DNA of 64,000 nucleotides from G963677185 sp963677185 (GTDB lineage Bacteria; Bacillota; Syntrophomonadia; Syntrophomonadales; Syntrophomonadaceae). Shown here piece after piece: positions 53,747 through 62,675 of this stretch. The number at the start of each line of letters is the position of its first letter. Position 1 is the first letter of the stretch. Under the pieces are notes generated by a model. The model did no database searches, was not told the DNA's origin, and saw only the letters and a list, made by a program, of their open reading frames with translations. The stretch lies in assembly GCA_963677185.1 (NCBI GenBank), contig OY781889.1, positions 124,001-188,000 of the forward strand, read 5' to 3'. A program made the translations under genes and the position numbers.

Positions 53747-55042
53747 CTATAACAGGGTGTTTTTTCGCACCCTCACGCTGTTGGCATGGGCAGTAAGCCC
53801 CTCGGTCTCGGCCAGGGTTATAATATGGTCAGCATCGCATTTGATGCCTTCCTGCGTATAATAAATCAGGCTGGTGGACTTCATAAAAGTGTTCACACTC
53901 ACCGGAGAATAGAAACGGGCGGTTCCCCCGGTCGGTAAAATGTGGTTGGGTCCGGCCAGGTAGTCGCCAACCGGTTCCGGCGTATATTGGCCCATGAATA
54001 TGGCCCCGGCGTTATGCAGGCGGTTAAACCATTCAAAGGGGTTGTCCACCATGAGCTCCAGATGCTCGGGGGCGATTACATTGGCCACCCGGCAGGCATC
54101 ATAAAGGTCTTCGGTTAATATATACGCTCCGTAGCTGCTCAGGGCTTTGCTAATTATGTCCTTGCGGCTCATCAGCGCCAGCTGTTTATCCAACTCCGCA
54201 TCCACCGCCTCGATCAACTCACTGCTGGGTGTCACCAGTATACTGCGAGCCAATACGTCATGTTCGGCCTGGGACATCATGTCAGCGGCTATAAAGGCCG
54301 GATTGGCGTTGGCTCCGGCTATGATCAGGATCTCGCTGGGACCGGCCAGCATATCGATCTGGCAGTCTCCATAGACCATCTTTTTGGCCAGAGTGACCCA
54401 AATATTGCCAGGACCGGTGATTATATCAACCTTTTTAACCAGTTCAGTTCCCCATCCCAGGGCAAATATGGCCTGGGCTCCTCCAACCTTGTAGATCTCC
54501 TCAAGCCCCAGCTCGGCAGCAGCCACCAGGGTATGGGGATTCATCCTGCCATCGCGCCCGGGCGGGCTCACCATGGCTATCTGGGGAACCCCGGCCACCT
54601 GGGCCGGAATGGCGTTCATCAATACCGATGAGGGATAGGCTGCAGTTCCACCGGGGACGTAAATGCCAGCCCTTTCCATCGGCCGGAGAATGGCACCCAC
54701 CATGTTTCCGTTCTCATCGCTTTCCATCCAGGAATTTTGCTTCTGGCGAAGGTGGTAGTCATGGATGTTGTCAATAGCGTGAAGCAGCGCTGTCAGGTAC
54801 TCATTATCTACCGCATCATAAGCTTCATCGATTTCTTCATCGGTAACCATGAAAGTAGCAGCATTGATCTCGGCCCCGTCATACTTTTGGGTAAGCTCAA
54901 AAATCGCGGCATCGCCGCGCTGGCGAATCTCTGCGCCGATGCTTCTGACCCCCGCTTCGAACTCCTTCTGGTCGGCACTACTGCGTTCCAGAAAAGACTT
55001 GAGTTCCGGTCCAGGCGTAAATCTTTTAATCTGCATGCTCAT
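53747..55042 (-). CDS. hisD: histidinol dehydrogenase
   Basis: 431 residues from the ATG at 55042, just after AGAGG; a GTG two codons up lies in the site, and another ATG at 55036 is possible. Family motifs: GPGNIWVTLAKKMVYGDCQIDMLAGPSE, MSQAEHDVLARSILVT, and the Glu-His pair in APEHLELMV. It oxidises histidinol to histidine with two NAD+ and zinc. The start overlaps hisG by about 17 bases. Confidence 0.97.
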   Translation of the reverse strand: MSMQIKRFTPGPELKSFLERSSADQKEFEAGVRSIGAEIRQRGDAAIFELTQKYDGAEINAATFMVTDEEIDEAYDAVDNEYLTALLHAIDNIHDYHLRQKQNSWMESDENGNMVGAILRPMERAGIYVPGGTAAYPSSVLMNAIPAQVAGVPQIAMVSPPGRDGRMNPHTLVAAAELGLEEIYKVGGAQAIFALGWGTELVKKVDIITGPGNIWVTLAKKMVYGDCQIDMLAGPSEILIIAGANANPAFIAADMMSQAEHDVLARSILVTPSSELIEAVDAELDKQLALMSRKDIISKALSSYGAYILTEDLYDACRVANVIAPEHLELMVDNPFEWFNRLHNAGAIFMGQYTPEPVGDYLAGPNHILPTGGTARFYSPVSVNTFMKSTSLIYYTQEGIKCDADHIITLAETEGLTAHANSVRVRKNTLL

Positions 55043-55691
55043 TTTCACCTCTTATAATCGTTTGTATTTGGTCCACCAGGGGCTGAATCCTCTGGTGTTT
55101 GGTGCGATAACTCACCCGGTTGCTGATCAGCCGGCAGCTGATATCCATTATACTGCATAATTCGCTGAGATGATTTTCACGCAGGCTTCGGCCAGTCGAC
55201 GAGATGTCCACGATCACGTCCGCCAGGCCCATTAACGGCGCCAGTTCAATATTTCCATGCAGCTTGATGATTTCCACCGAAAGTCCTTTCTCGCGGAAGA
55301 AATGGCTGGCTATGGCAGGAAACTTGGTGGCCACCCGCTTGTAATTCAAATCCTTGAGCTTGAATCCCTGCCAGGCTTCGGGCACGGCTACAACAAAGCG
55401 GCAGTAGCCGTATTTCAAGTCCACCAGTTCATAGACGTCCATTCCCTGTTCGACAATGGTATCTTTGCCTACAAAGCCCAGGTCGGCTGCTCCATGTTCT
55501 ACATAAACCGGTACATCGGTGGGGCGGCACATTATATACCTGACACCGGGACAGTCATCATAGGTGAAAATCATAGATCGGCTTTCCGAGTCGATGCCTT
55601 CGACCGGCAAACCCAACTGCCCCAGCAGCCCCAGGCTGGGTTTTAATAAAGTGCCCTTGGGCACGGCAATAGTCAAAATAGATTCGGTCAT
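55026..55691 (-). CDS. hisG: ATP phosphoribosyltransferase catalytic subunit, short form
   Basis: 221 residues; it lacks the C-terminal ACT-like regulatory domain, so it needs HisZ, encoded upstream. Features: LTIAVPKGTLLKPSL, and the DLGFVGKDTI and GLADVIVDISSTGRSLREN segments (phosphoribosyl-binding). It starts the pathway by joining ATP and PRPP. It lies 18 bases after the small 71-residue gene. Confidence 0.97.
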   Translation of the reverse strand: MTESILTIAVPKGTLLKPSLGLLGQLGLPVEGIDSESRSMIFTYDDCPGVRYIMCRPTDVPVYVEHGAADLGFVGKDTIVEQGMDVYELVDLKYGYCRFVVAVPEAWQGFKLKDLNYKRVATKFPAIASHFFREKGLSVEIIKLHGNIELAPLMGLADVIVDISSTGRSLRENHLSELCSIMDISCRLISNRVSYRTKHQRIQPLVDQIQTIIRGENEHAD

Positions 55692-55709
55692 TGGAGATCC
55701 TCCCGGCAG

Positions 55710-55925
55710 TTAAAAATCTGAGCCGTCGTATATTTCATCAAAACCCGCAAAACAATGCCGGGCAGCATCCCAGCCTTTGTGAGACGCTTGTTTTAGTGCC
55801 TCTTTAATCACCGGTTCCGGATAGGGACTGTATTCTTCCAGAAAAGCTTTGACCAGCTTCCAGTCAATTTCAGGATTGAGTTCAAACTTCTGTTCAAGAA
55901 GCGCCATCAGTTCGTCCAGTTCCAT
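55710..55925 (-). CDS. small protein of unknown function inside the his operon
   Basis: 71 residues from the ATG at 55925, eight bases after GGGAG; an ATG five codons earlier has no site. It is acidic and helical: MELDELMALLEQKFELNPEI, then a PYPEPVIKEALKQASHKGWDAARHCFAGFDE stretch. No cysteine motif or membrane segment is seen. It stands between hisZ (118 bases upstream) and hisG (18 bases downstream). I do not recognise the family. Placement suggests a partner or regulator of the HisG-HisZ complex, but it could also be an unrelated passenger. Confidence 0.7.
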   Translation of the reverse strand: MELDELMALLEQKFELNPEIDWKLVKAFLEEYSPYPEPVIKEALKQASHKGWDAARHCFAGFDEIYDGSDF

Positions 55926-56043
55926 GATTCCATCTCCCATTTTTTACTTGATACAGTTGTTGCGCCGGCTCAGCCTGCCGCGTCAGTATTTTTCGCAGAA
56001 GCTGCCTGTCAGGACACAGAAGCCGCCGCAGGGCAGCATGGAT

Positions 56044-57198
56044 TTAATCAATATAACACAATTCAAAGTGATTTTTGGCACTAATTTTGCTTTCCAGCTC
56101 GGAACGAGAACTGGCTTCAACGTCCATCTCCACTATGCATCCTTGTGCCCGAAGCTCATCAGCCCGGGCTATAACCCGGCCAATATCACTGCCGCCCACC
56201 AGGAAGCAGCGGGGCGCATCAGGCCGCGCCTGGCTGACCAGGGCCAGCCGGTCCATGCCAATGGCAAACCCGGTGGCCGGGCAGTCAAAGCCGAACTGGC
56301 CTACCAGACCGTCATAGCGCCCCCCGCCCAGCAGTCCATAGCCGAGATCGGCGGAATATCCCTCAAACACTACCCCGGTATAATAATCGAAATTGCGCAG
56401 CACTCCGGTATCAATAACCACATATTCTTCCAGACCGTAAGCAGTCAGGGTTTCATAAATGCGGATCAGCTCCTCAGCCGCTTCGGAAGCCCCTCTGATG
56501 AGGGCTATTCCTTCCAGTCCGTTCAGGATTTCCAGCCCCCCGTGAGATACCGGCATGCGGGCTATGCTTTCCTTCAGGCAATCATCAGCTGGAATACTGT
56601 TCAGAAGACGCTCCAGCTCCACCAGGTCCTTGCTTTCCACCAGGTTCCTGATCTGCTGATTATGTTTTTCATCCAGCTTCATGGCTGACAGCAAGTGGTT
56701 AAACACCCCGATGTGGTTAAGGCTGATCTGAAAATCGCGCACATCCAGGGCTTGCAGAGAACGGGCCGCCAGGCTGATTACTTCGGCATCGGCCAGATAG
56801 TTGCCGGCTCCCAGCATCTCCACCCCCATCTGCCAAAACTCTCGGTGCTGGGCCAGGTGAGGCTGTATGTTTCTAAAAACATGACCGGAATAAAACAAGC
56901 GCAGGGGCAGAAGCTCGTCTGACAAGTGAGTAGCTGCCATCCTGGCAATAGAAACGGTCATTTCCGGGCGCAGGGTTAAAATCTCCCCTTCCCGGTCCAA
57001 TAAAAGGAATAGCTCCTGGCGGATGCGGTTGCCGGTGCCAGCTTCAACCGTATCCAAAAACTCGGCCAGCGGCGGAATAATTTCTCGATAACTATAGGAG
57101 GCGTACAATGCCGCCAGCTTTTGCTCCAGTCCCCGCCGCACAGAAGCTTCTTCGGGCAGAAAATCCCTGAATCCGCGCGGTATTTCTCTATTCATCAT
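56044..57198 (-). CDS. hisZ: ATP phosphoribosyltransferase regulatory subunit
   Basis: 384 residues, paralogous to histidyl-tRNA synthetase but without its anticodon-binding domain. It begins REIPRGFRDFLPEEA and carries motif 2 (LRLFYSGHVFRNIQPH) and HREFWQMGVEMLGA; the motif 3 region is RYDGLVGQFG. HisZ holds the regulatory site for histidine and activates short HisG. It is first in the his operon, after a terminator that ends the pur operon. Either of two adjacent ATGs may be the start. Confidence 0.95.
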   Translation of the reverse strand: MMNREIPRGFRDFLPEEASVRRGLEQKLAALYASYSYREIIPPLAEFLDTVEAGTGNRIRQELFLLLDREGEILTLRPEMTVSIARMAATHLSDELLPLRLFYSGHVFRNIQPHLAQHREFWQMGVEMLGAGNYLADAEVISLAARSLQALDVRDFQISLNHIGVFNHLLSAMKLDEKHNQQIRNLVESKDLVELERLLNSIPADDCLKESIARMPVSHGGLEILNGLEGIALIRGASEAAEELIRIYETLTAYGLEEYVVIDTGVLRNFDYYTGVVFEGYSADLGYGLLGGGRYDGLVGQFGFDCPATGFAIGMDRLALVSQARPDAPRCFLVGGSDIGRVIARADELRAQGCIVEMDVEASSRSELESKISAKNHFELCYID

Positions 57199-57221
57199 CG
57201 TAACTCCCCTTTAACAGCCGG

Positions 57222-57258
57222 AAAAAGCCGGCTGGAGATAACAGCTTTTATAGCCGGC
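57222..57258 (-). terminator. terminator after pur operon
   Basis: GCCGGCT (57227-57233) pairs with AGCCGGC (57252-57258), followed on the minus strand by TTTTT. It separates the HD-protein gene from hisZ. The other inverted GCCGG blocks nearby could form alternatives. Confidence 0.7.
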
Positions 57259-57293
57259 CCGCAGTTCTCAACGTTTGCACCGGCCCGGCTTTA

Positions 57294-57956
57294 TTACAGC
57301 AATCGAGTCTCATTGACCATCAGGCGGAATTCGCAGTGCAAATATTCCGCCGAGCGCTTGCACATTAACATCTTGGTCAGAAATATTTCGAAGTATTCCA
57401 TAACCGAGCAAACCCCGGTATCAATAATTATTTGCATGGTTACGCTCTTGCCGCCGGCGTCGACCAGCAGCTCCGAGTCGGTAACCGCGTAGTTTACCCG
57501 GTCGCGGGTGGTGAATGCCCCAATTTCCGTTTTCCTGACCCGGGCGCGGTTTACATCGGATTTATCCGCCAGGGTAATGGCGGCAGCAATGGCATTGACC
57601 GGCCTTCCGCCCGCATTCTCTTCGTGGTTGCCGATGGCTCCTATTATTGCAGCAACCTCGGCCGGTTCCATGCCCATCTCCATCAGGCCGTAGAAGGCCA
57701 GTATCGCTCCCGACATGCCGTGGCCGTAACGGTTGACCACATTGCCGATATCGTGCAAGTAGCCGGCAATAGCTGCCAGCTCAACCTCTCTTTCCGGATA
57801 ACCCAGGGTTTTAAGCATTTCACTGGCCAGCTCCGAGGTGCGCCGGGCGTGATCGAGGCTGTGTTCAATAGCCCCGGTAGCTCCGATAAACTGGTTGGCG
57901 CTCAACATGAAATCAGTAAATACCTGGTTGTTTTTTACATCATCCAGATTTATCAC
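57294..57956 (-). CDS. HD-domain phosphohydrolase coupled to purD
   Basis: 220 residues from the GTG at 57956, which overlaps the purD stop (GTGA); GGGAGG stands just before it. The frame is open further up, but inside purD. HD motif residues: EHSLDHARRTSEL, AGYLHDIGNVVNRYGH, GNHEENAGG and ADKSDVNRAR, the layout of metal-dependent phosphohydrolases. The final about 90 residues form an extra alpha/beta domain. The substrate is unknown; translational coupling to purD hints at nucleotide or PRPP metabolism, but this is inference. Confidence 0.85.
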   Translation of the reverse strand: MINLDDVKNNQVFTDFMLSANQFIGATGAIEHSLDHARRTSELASEMLKTLGYPEREVELAAIAGYLHDIGNVVNRYGHGMSGAILAFYGLMEMGMEPAEVAAIIGAIGNHEENAGGRPVNAIAAAITLADKSDVNRARVRKTEIGAFTTRDRVNYAVTDSELLVDAGGKSVTMQIIIDTGVCSVMEYFEIFLTKMLMCKRSAEYLHCEFRLMVNETRLL

Positions 57957-59248
57957 GGCCGGCCTCCCTGATGTTTTAAGGCCCGGTGCGCAATATCCCG
58001 CCGGTAGTGCATGCCTTCGAAGCTGATGCGCTCTATCTGACGGTATACAAGGTCCAGAGCGCTCTGTAAATCCGCTCCCCGGCTTACGACTGACAGAACC
58101 CGCCCGCCGTCGGTCACTAACTGCCCATCCTGGCAGGCCGTTCCCGCCTGGAAAACCATGCATCCTGGCAATATGTCATCCAGCCCGCTGATCGGTTTGC
58201 CTCTTTCAAAAGTCCCCGGATAGCCTCCGGAGGCCAGCACCACGCAAACACAGCTGCCTTCTTCCAGTTCCGGCCTGAGTTCCGAGATCCTCCCCGAAGC
58301 GGCTTCTTCAAGCATTTCGTACAAATCGCTTTTAATCATTGGTATCAGTACCTGGGCCTCGGGATCCCCAAATCGGGCGTTGAATTCCAGCACTTGCGGC
58401 CCCTGTTCAGGCAGCATCAAGCCGCCATAAAGCACTCCCTGGTAGGTGCGGCCTTCGGCCTGCATTGCCGCCAGCACCGGCTTGATTATTTCCTTGATTA
58501 TCCGCTCCTGCAATTCCGGAGTGGCTACTGGCGGATTGACATAAGCCCCCATTCCGCCGGTGTTTGGTCCTTCATCGTTATCGAAAACCCTCTTGTGATC
58601 CTGGGCCGGCAGCAGAGTGATAAAATCCTGACCGTCCGTGACCGCAAAAAAGCTCAGTTCTTCTCCGTCCAGGCATTCCTCGACTACCACCTGGTCTCCG
58701 GCACTGCCGAATTCTTTGTCCAGCATTATGCTTTCAATGGCCTCGCAGGCTTCTTCCAAATCCCGGGACACGATAACACCCTTGCCGGCTGCCAGCCCGT
58801 CGGCTTTGATCACCGCCCTTTTGCCGGCATCATAGAGCTGCTGTGCAAACTCCACCGCAGCGTCAACATCTGTAAAAGCCCCGTAGGCAGCGGTGGGAAC
58901 TCCGTATTTCCGGCATAAATCCTTGGTAAAGACCTTGCTGCCTTCAATGACGGCTGCCCGGGCGCTGGGTCCGAAAACCTTCAAGCCAGCGGCAACAAAC
59001 TCATCAGCCAGCCCTTTCATCAGCGGAGCTTCCGGACCTACTACGGTCAGATCAATTTGATTGGACAGGGCAAAATCCTTCAAGCCAGCCACATCGTCAG
59101 CCTTAATATCCACACACTGAGCCAGGCTGCCAATGCCCGGGTTGCCGGGCGCCGCAAAAATCTGCCCTACATGATTACTGGACGCCAGTTTCCATACAAT
59201 TGCATGTTCCCTGGCTCCCTGGCCTATAACCAATACTTTCTTATTCAC
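57953..59248 (-). CDS. purD: phosphoribosylamine-glycine ligase
   Basis: 431 residues, ATP-grasp fold. It starts KVLVIGQGAREHAIVWKL and has AVIKADGLAAGKGVIV (ATP-binding loop), DHKRVFDNDEGPNTGGMGAY and FNARFGDPEAQ (metal-binding). It performs step 2 of purine synthesis, joining phosphoribosylamine and glycine. It lies 15 bases after purH. GCC-rich codon use matches neighbours. Confidence 0.97.
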   Translation of the reverse strand: MNKKVLVIGQGAREHAIVWKLASSNHVGQIFAAPGNPGIGSLAQCVDIKADDVAGLKDFALSNQIDLTVVGPEAPLMKGLADEFVAAGLKVFGPSARAAVIEGSKVFTKDLCRKYGVPTAAYGAFTDVDAAVEFAQQLYDAGKRAVIKADGLAAGKGVIVSRDLEEACEAIESIMLDKEFGSAGDQVVVEECLDGEELSFFAVTDGQDFITLLPAQDHKRVFDNDEGPNTGGMGAYVNPPVATPELQERIIKEIIKPVLAAMQAEGRTYQGVLYGGLMLPEQGPQVLEFNARFGDPEAQVLIPMIKSDLYEMLEEAASGRISELRPELEEGSCVCVVLASGGYPGTFERGKPISGLDDILPGCMVFQAGTACQDGQLVTDGGRVLSVVSRGADLQSALDLVYRQIERISFEGMHYRRDIAHRALKHQGGRP

Positions 59249-59263
59249 GCGCTTCCCTCCAGC

Positions 59264-60781
59264 CTAATGTTTGAAGTGGCGAATCCCTGTAAATACCATG
59301 GCTATGCCATGCTGATTGCAGACATCTATGCTCTCCTGGTCGCGTATTGAGCCGCCCGGCTGCACTATGGCAGTAATTCCTTTAGCGGCAGCCAGCTCCA
59401 CCGAGTCCTTAAACGGGAAATAGGCGTCTGAAGCCATAACCGCTCCCCGAACCGCCTCATCCGTTTCGAGGGCGAGTCCAGCCGAACCCACCCGGTTCAT
59501 CTGCCCGGCGCCCACGCCGATGCTGACCCCGTTGTGAGCCACTACTATGGCATTGGATTTCACATGTTTGACTACTTTCCATGCCAGCAGCAAATCTTCC
59601 ATTTGTTCAGGGCTGGGAGCCTTTTCAGTCGCCACCTGCCAGTCAGCCGGCAGGCTGCGGTCCTGGTCCATTTCCTGCAGCACGAAACCGCCCTCCACGC
59701 TTCTGATTTGCAGTTCAGGCGCAGCACCGATCGGCAATTGCAGCACTCTGAGGTTTTTCTTGGCCTGGAACCTTTCCAGGGCTTCGGGCGTGTAGCCCGG
59801 TGCAATAATCACTTCCATAAAAGGTTCTGCCGCCTTTTCGGCCGTGGCCAGGTCGACTACCTGGTTGAACGCTATGATTCCGCCATAGGCCGAACGAGGG
59901 TCGGCGTTGAAGGCCGCTTCATAAGCCTCTTTCAGACTGTCCCTCACAGCAGTGCCGCAGGGATTGGTATGCTTTATGATAACACAGGCGGGCCGCTCGA
60001 ATTCCTTGACCAGCGACCAGGCCGCTTCGGTATCAATTATGTTGTTATATGACAGTTCCTTGCCGTTCAGCTGTTCGGCATCGGCCAGGCCCTTTTCGGC
60101 CCCTAGACGGCGATAAAAGGCTGCCTTCTGGTGGGGATTCTCTCCGTAGCGCAGCTCGTAAACCTTTTCGCCAGCCACGCTGAAATTGTCCAGGAAGCCT
60201 GCCCCGGTAACCCTGGCCAGATAAGCACTAATCATGCTATCGTACATGGCGGTATGACTGAAGGCCTCCAGGGCCAGCTGCAAGCGGCGTTCCGGCCCCA
60301 GATCTCCGTCCTTTTCCAGCTCTTGCAAAATATCCGGGTACATTTCGGGCTTTACCACTACGATTACGGCCTGGTAGTTCTTGGCGGCAGAACGAATCAT
60401 GGTCGGACCGCCAATATCGATGTTTTCTATGGCATCTTCCAGGGTCACCCCTGGTTTGGCAACTGTTTCCCGGAACGGATACAGGTTGACCGCCACAATA
60501 TCAATAGGTGTTATGCTATGCTCGGCCAGCTGCCTCAGGTGTTCTGGACTGCGCATGGCCAGGATTCCCCCGTGAATGCCGGGGTGAAGGGTTTTTACCC
60601 GTCCGTCAAGAATCTCAGGGAAACCGGTAACATCGGCCACCTTGACCACCCTGACCCCCGCGTCCTTCAAGGCCTGGTAGGTTCCACCGGTGGATACAAT
60701 TTCATATCCCAGCTTTTCCAGGCCCCGGGCAAACTCCAGCAGCCCGGTCTTATTAGAAACGCTCAATAAAGCTCTTTTCAT
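59264..60781 (-). CDS. purH: bifunctional AICAR transformylase/IMP cyclohydrolase
   Basis: 505 residues from the ATG at 60781 after GGAGG; an upstream open frame of 68 codons is not like the family. The N-terminal MGS-like IMP cyclohydrolase has LLSVSNKTGLLEFARGL and VSTGGTYQALKDAG. The transformylase has KHTNPCGTAVRDSL (catalytic Lys-His) and SDAYFPFKDSVELAA. It forms IMP from AICAR and formyl-THF; AICAR also comes from HisF. There is a 148-base gap to purN. Confidence 0.97.
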   Translation of the reverse strand: MKRALLSVSNKTGLLEFARGLEKLGYEIVSTGGTYQALKDAGVRVVKVADVTGFPEILDGRVKTLHPGIHGGILAMRSPEHLRQLAEHSITPIDIVAVNLYPFRETVAKPGVTLEDAIENIDIGGPTMIRSAAKNYQAVIVVVKPEMYPDILQELEKDGDLGPERRLQLALEAFSHTAMYDSMISAYLARVTGAGFLDNFSVAGEKVYELRYGENPHQKAAFYRRLGAEKGLADAEQLNGKELSYNNIIDTEAAWSLVKEFERPACVIIKHTNPCGTAVRDSLKEAYEAAFNADPRSAYGGIIAFNQVVDLATAEKAAEPFMEVIIAPGYTPEALERFQAKKNLRVLQLPIGAAPELQIRSVEGGFVLQEMDQDRSLPADWQVATEKAPSPEQMEDLLLAWKVVKHVKSNAIVVAHNGVSIGVGAGQMNRVGSAGLALETDEAVRGAVMASDAYFPFKDSVELAAAKGITAIVQPGGSIRDQESIDVCNQHGIAMVFTGIRHFKH

Positions 60782-60929
60782 ATAATAACCTCCTTGAATC
60801 GCATACCAGGAGCCTGGTAAACAGTCCTGGCTGATAATAATGCTGATCAAACCGGCTTCCCGCATGCCTGGCTCTTGCAACCGGATCACCGGTGGCCGGT
60901 TTAGCTTATGTAATTCGCCGCAGCGAAGC

Positions 60930-61562
60930 TTAAATCTGGCGCAGGGAAACCCGGCGGCCTTCAACCCGGACTCGCCCCTCCGCAATGGCCTGGATTACTT
61001 CAGGATACAGGCGGTGCTCCTCGGCCAGAATCCTGGCGGCCAGGCTTTCGGCATCGTCGCTGTCCTGCACCGGCACTATGGCCTGCATTATTATGGGGCC
61101 GCTGTCCATGCCTGAATCAACATAATGAACCGTGCAGCCGCTCCACTTGACCCCGTAATCAAGGGCCTGCTGCTGGGCTTCCAGGCCTCTAAACGCCGGC
61201 AGCAAAGAGGGATGAATATTCACCATCCGCAGAGGAAAATGCTCCAGCAATACCCTGCCTACCAGGCGCATATAACCGGCCAGGACGATCAGTTCAACTT
61301 CCCTGGCTTCCATTTCTTCAACAATGCGCTGTTCATACTCTTCCCTGCCTGAATACCGGCGGGGATCTATGTATATGCTTTCTATACCCGCCCGTTCAGC
61401 CTTTTCCAGCACAGGAGCCTCTTCCCTGTCGCTGATCAGCAGACAGATCTCCGCCTGCAGCACTCCGCTTCTAATGGCGGTCTCAATGGCTTCAAAATTG
61501 CTGCCCCGGCCGGAAGCCATAACCGCAAGCCTTAATGCTCCCTGCCTGTTCTTTTCGCTCAT
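60930..61562 (-). CDS. purN: phosphoribosylglycinamide formyltransferase
   Basis: 210 residues. Phosphate loop MASGRGSNFEAIE; catalytic Asn and His in RMVNIHPSLLPAFRG, with Asp in VDSGMDSGPII. It transfers formyl from 10-formyl-THF to GAR (step 3). It lies 35 bases after purM. The C-terminus RVEGRRVSL is typical. Confidence 0.97.
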   Translation of the reverse strand: MSEKNRQGALRLAVMASGRGSNFEAIETAIRSGVLQAEICLLISDREEAPVLEKAERAGIESIYIDPRRYSGREEYEQRIVEEMEAREVELIVLAGYMRLVGRVLLEHFPLRMVNIHPSLLPAFRGLEAQQQALDYGVKWSGCTVHYVDSGMDSGPIIMQAIVPVQDSDDAESLAARILAEEHRLYPEVIQAIAEGRVRVEGRRVSLRQI

Positions 61563-61597
61563 TTCGAACTAACCTCGCAAATAAATTCTATGCAGTT

Positions 61598-62641
61598 TCA
61601 TGCCGGCACGACGCTCAAGCCGCTTTCTCCACAACTGATTGACCCTATTATCCAGGCCGTTTCTCCGCACCCTTCCAGGATGCCAATTGCTTCAGCTGCC
61701 GCTTCTCCCGAAAGCACCACCACAAATCCTATTCCCATATTGAAGGTGCGAAACATCTCAGATTGTTCTACATTCCCCACCTGCTGAATCAGCTTGAAAA
61801 TTGCCGGAATGCGCTGTTCGCTTATCTCCATCTGCACGCCCAGCCCTTCTGGCAGAACTCGCTCCAGGTTTTCCAGGATTCCTCCCCCGGTGATATGGGC
61901 CATGCCATGAACCGGAAGCCTGCCCAGCAGCTGCATTACGCTCTTGACATAGATGCGGGTGGGTTTCAGCATGGCCTCGCCGAGTGACCCGCCCAGGGAT
62001 TCGACCTGTGCATCCATTTTCAGTCCGGCTTTCTCCAGTAAAACCTGGCGGGCCAGGGAAAAGCCGTTGGAATGCAGTCCAGTGGAGGCCAGGGCTATCA
62101 ACTGGTCTCCTTCCTTAATCGCACTGCCGTCTATAACCGCCTGGCGGTCAACCACGCCCACTGCGAAACCGGCCAGGTCGTATTCATCATCGCTATAAAA
62201 TCCGGGCATTTCAGCTGTTTCGCCTCCGACCAGGGAGCATCCCGCCTGAAGGCAGCCTTCGCTTACTCCCTTGACAATGGCTTCGACCAGCTCGGGATTG
62301 AGCCTGCCCAGCCCGATATAGTCAAGAAAGAACAGGGGCTCTGCTCCATGCACCAGAATATCGTTAACACACATGGCCACCAGGTCTATGCCAACCGTAT
62401 CATGAACCTTCATCATTTGAGCCACTTTAAGCTTGGTGCCGACACCATCGGTGCCAGAGACCAGCACCGGTTCCTGGTATTTGGAGGTGTCCAGCGCAAA
62501 CAGGCCGCCGAACGAACCCAGCTCACCCAGCACTTCCGGACGCCTGGTCCGTTCCACCCACTGCCGCATCATTTTTACCGATTTATTGGCGGCATCAATG
62601 TCAACTCCGGCTTCCCGGTAGGTCATGGACTTGTTTTCCAT
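61598..62641 (-). CDS. purM: phosphoribosylformylglycinamidine cyclo-ligase
   Basis: 347 residues from the ATG at 62641, after AAGGAG; frame upstream is open but falls in the purF gap. Family landmarks: VDIDAANKSV, VSGTDGVGTKLKVA (ATP site), DLVAMCVNDILVHGAEPLFFLDYI, CSLVGGETAEMPGFY, and THITGGG-like AHITGGGILENLERVLP. It closes the imidazole ring to AIR (step 5). It lies 34 bases after purF. Confidence 0.97.
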   Translation of the reverse strand: MENKSMTYREAGVDIDAANKSVKMMRQWVERTRRPEVLGELGSFGGLFALDTSKYQEPVLVSGTDGVGTKLKVAQMMKVHDTVGIDLVAMCVNDILVHGAEPLFFLDYIGLGRLNPELVEAIVKGVSEGCLQAGCSLVGGETAEMPGFYSDDEYDLAGFAVGVVDRQAVIDGSAIKEGDQLIALASTGLHSNGFSLARQVLLEKAGLKMDAQVESLGGSLGEAMLKPTRIYVKSVMQLLGRLPVHGMAHITGGGILENLERVLPEGLGVQMEISEQRIPAIFKLIQQVGNVEQSEMFRTFNMGIGFVVVLSGEAAAEAIGILEGCGETAWIIGSISCGESGLSVVPA

Positions 62642-62675
62642 CACCGCAACTCCTTTTTGCCATCCAGGCACAGAA

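Noticed and set aside
57199..57293. T-box or histidine leader before hisZ
   Set aside because: Only 95 bases, with no T-box core and no His-rich leader peptide; the hairpins are explained by a terminator.
59264..60985. Longer PurH start 68 codons upstream
   Set aside because: The extension does not resemble PurH and overlaps purN; a perfect GGAGG precedes the internal ATG at 60781.
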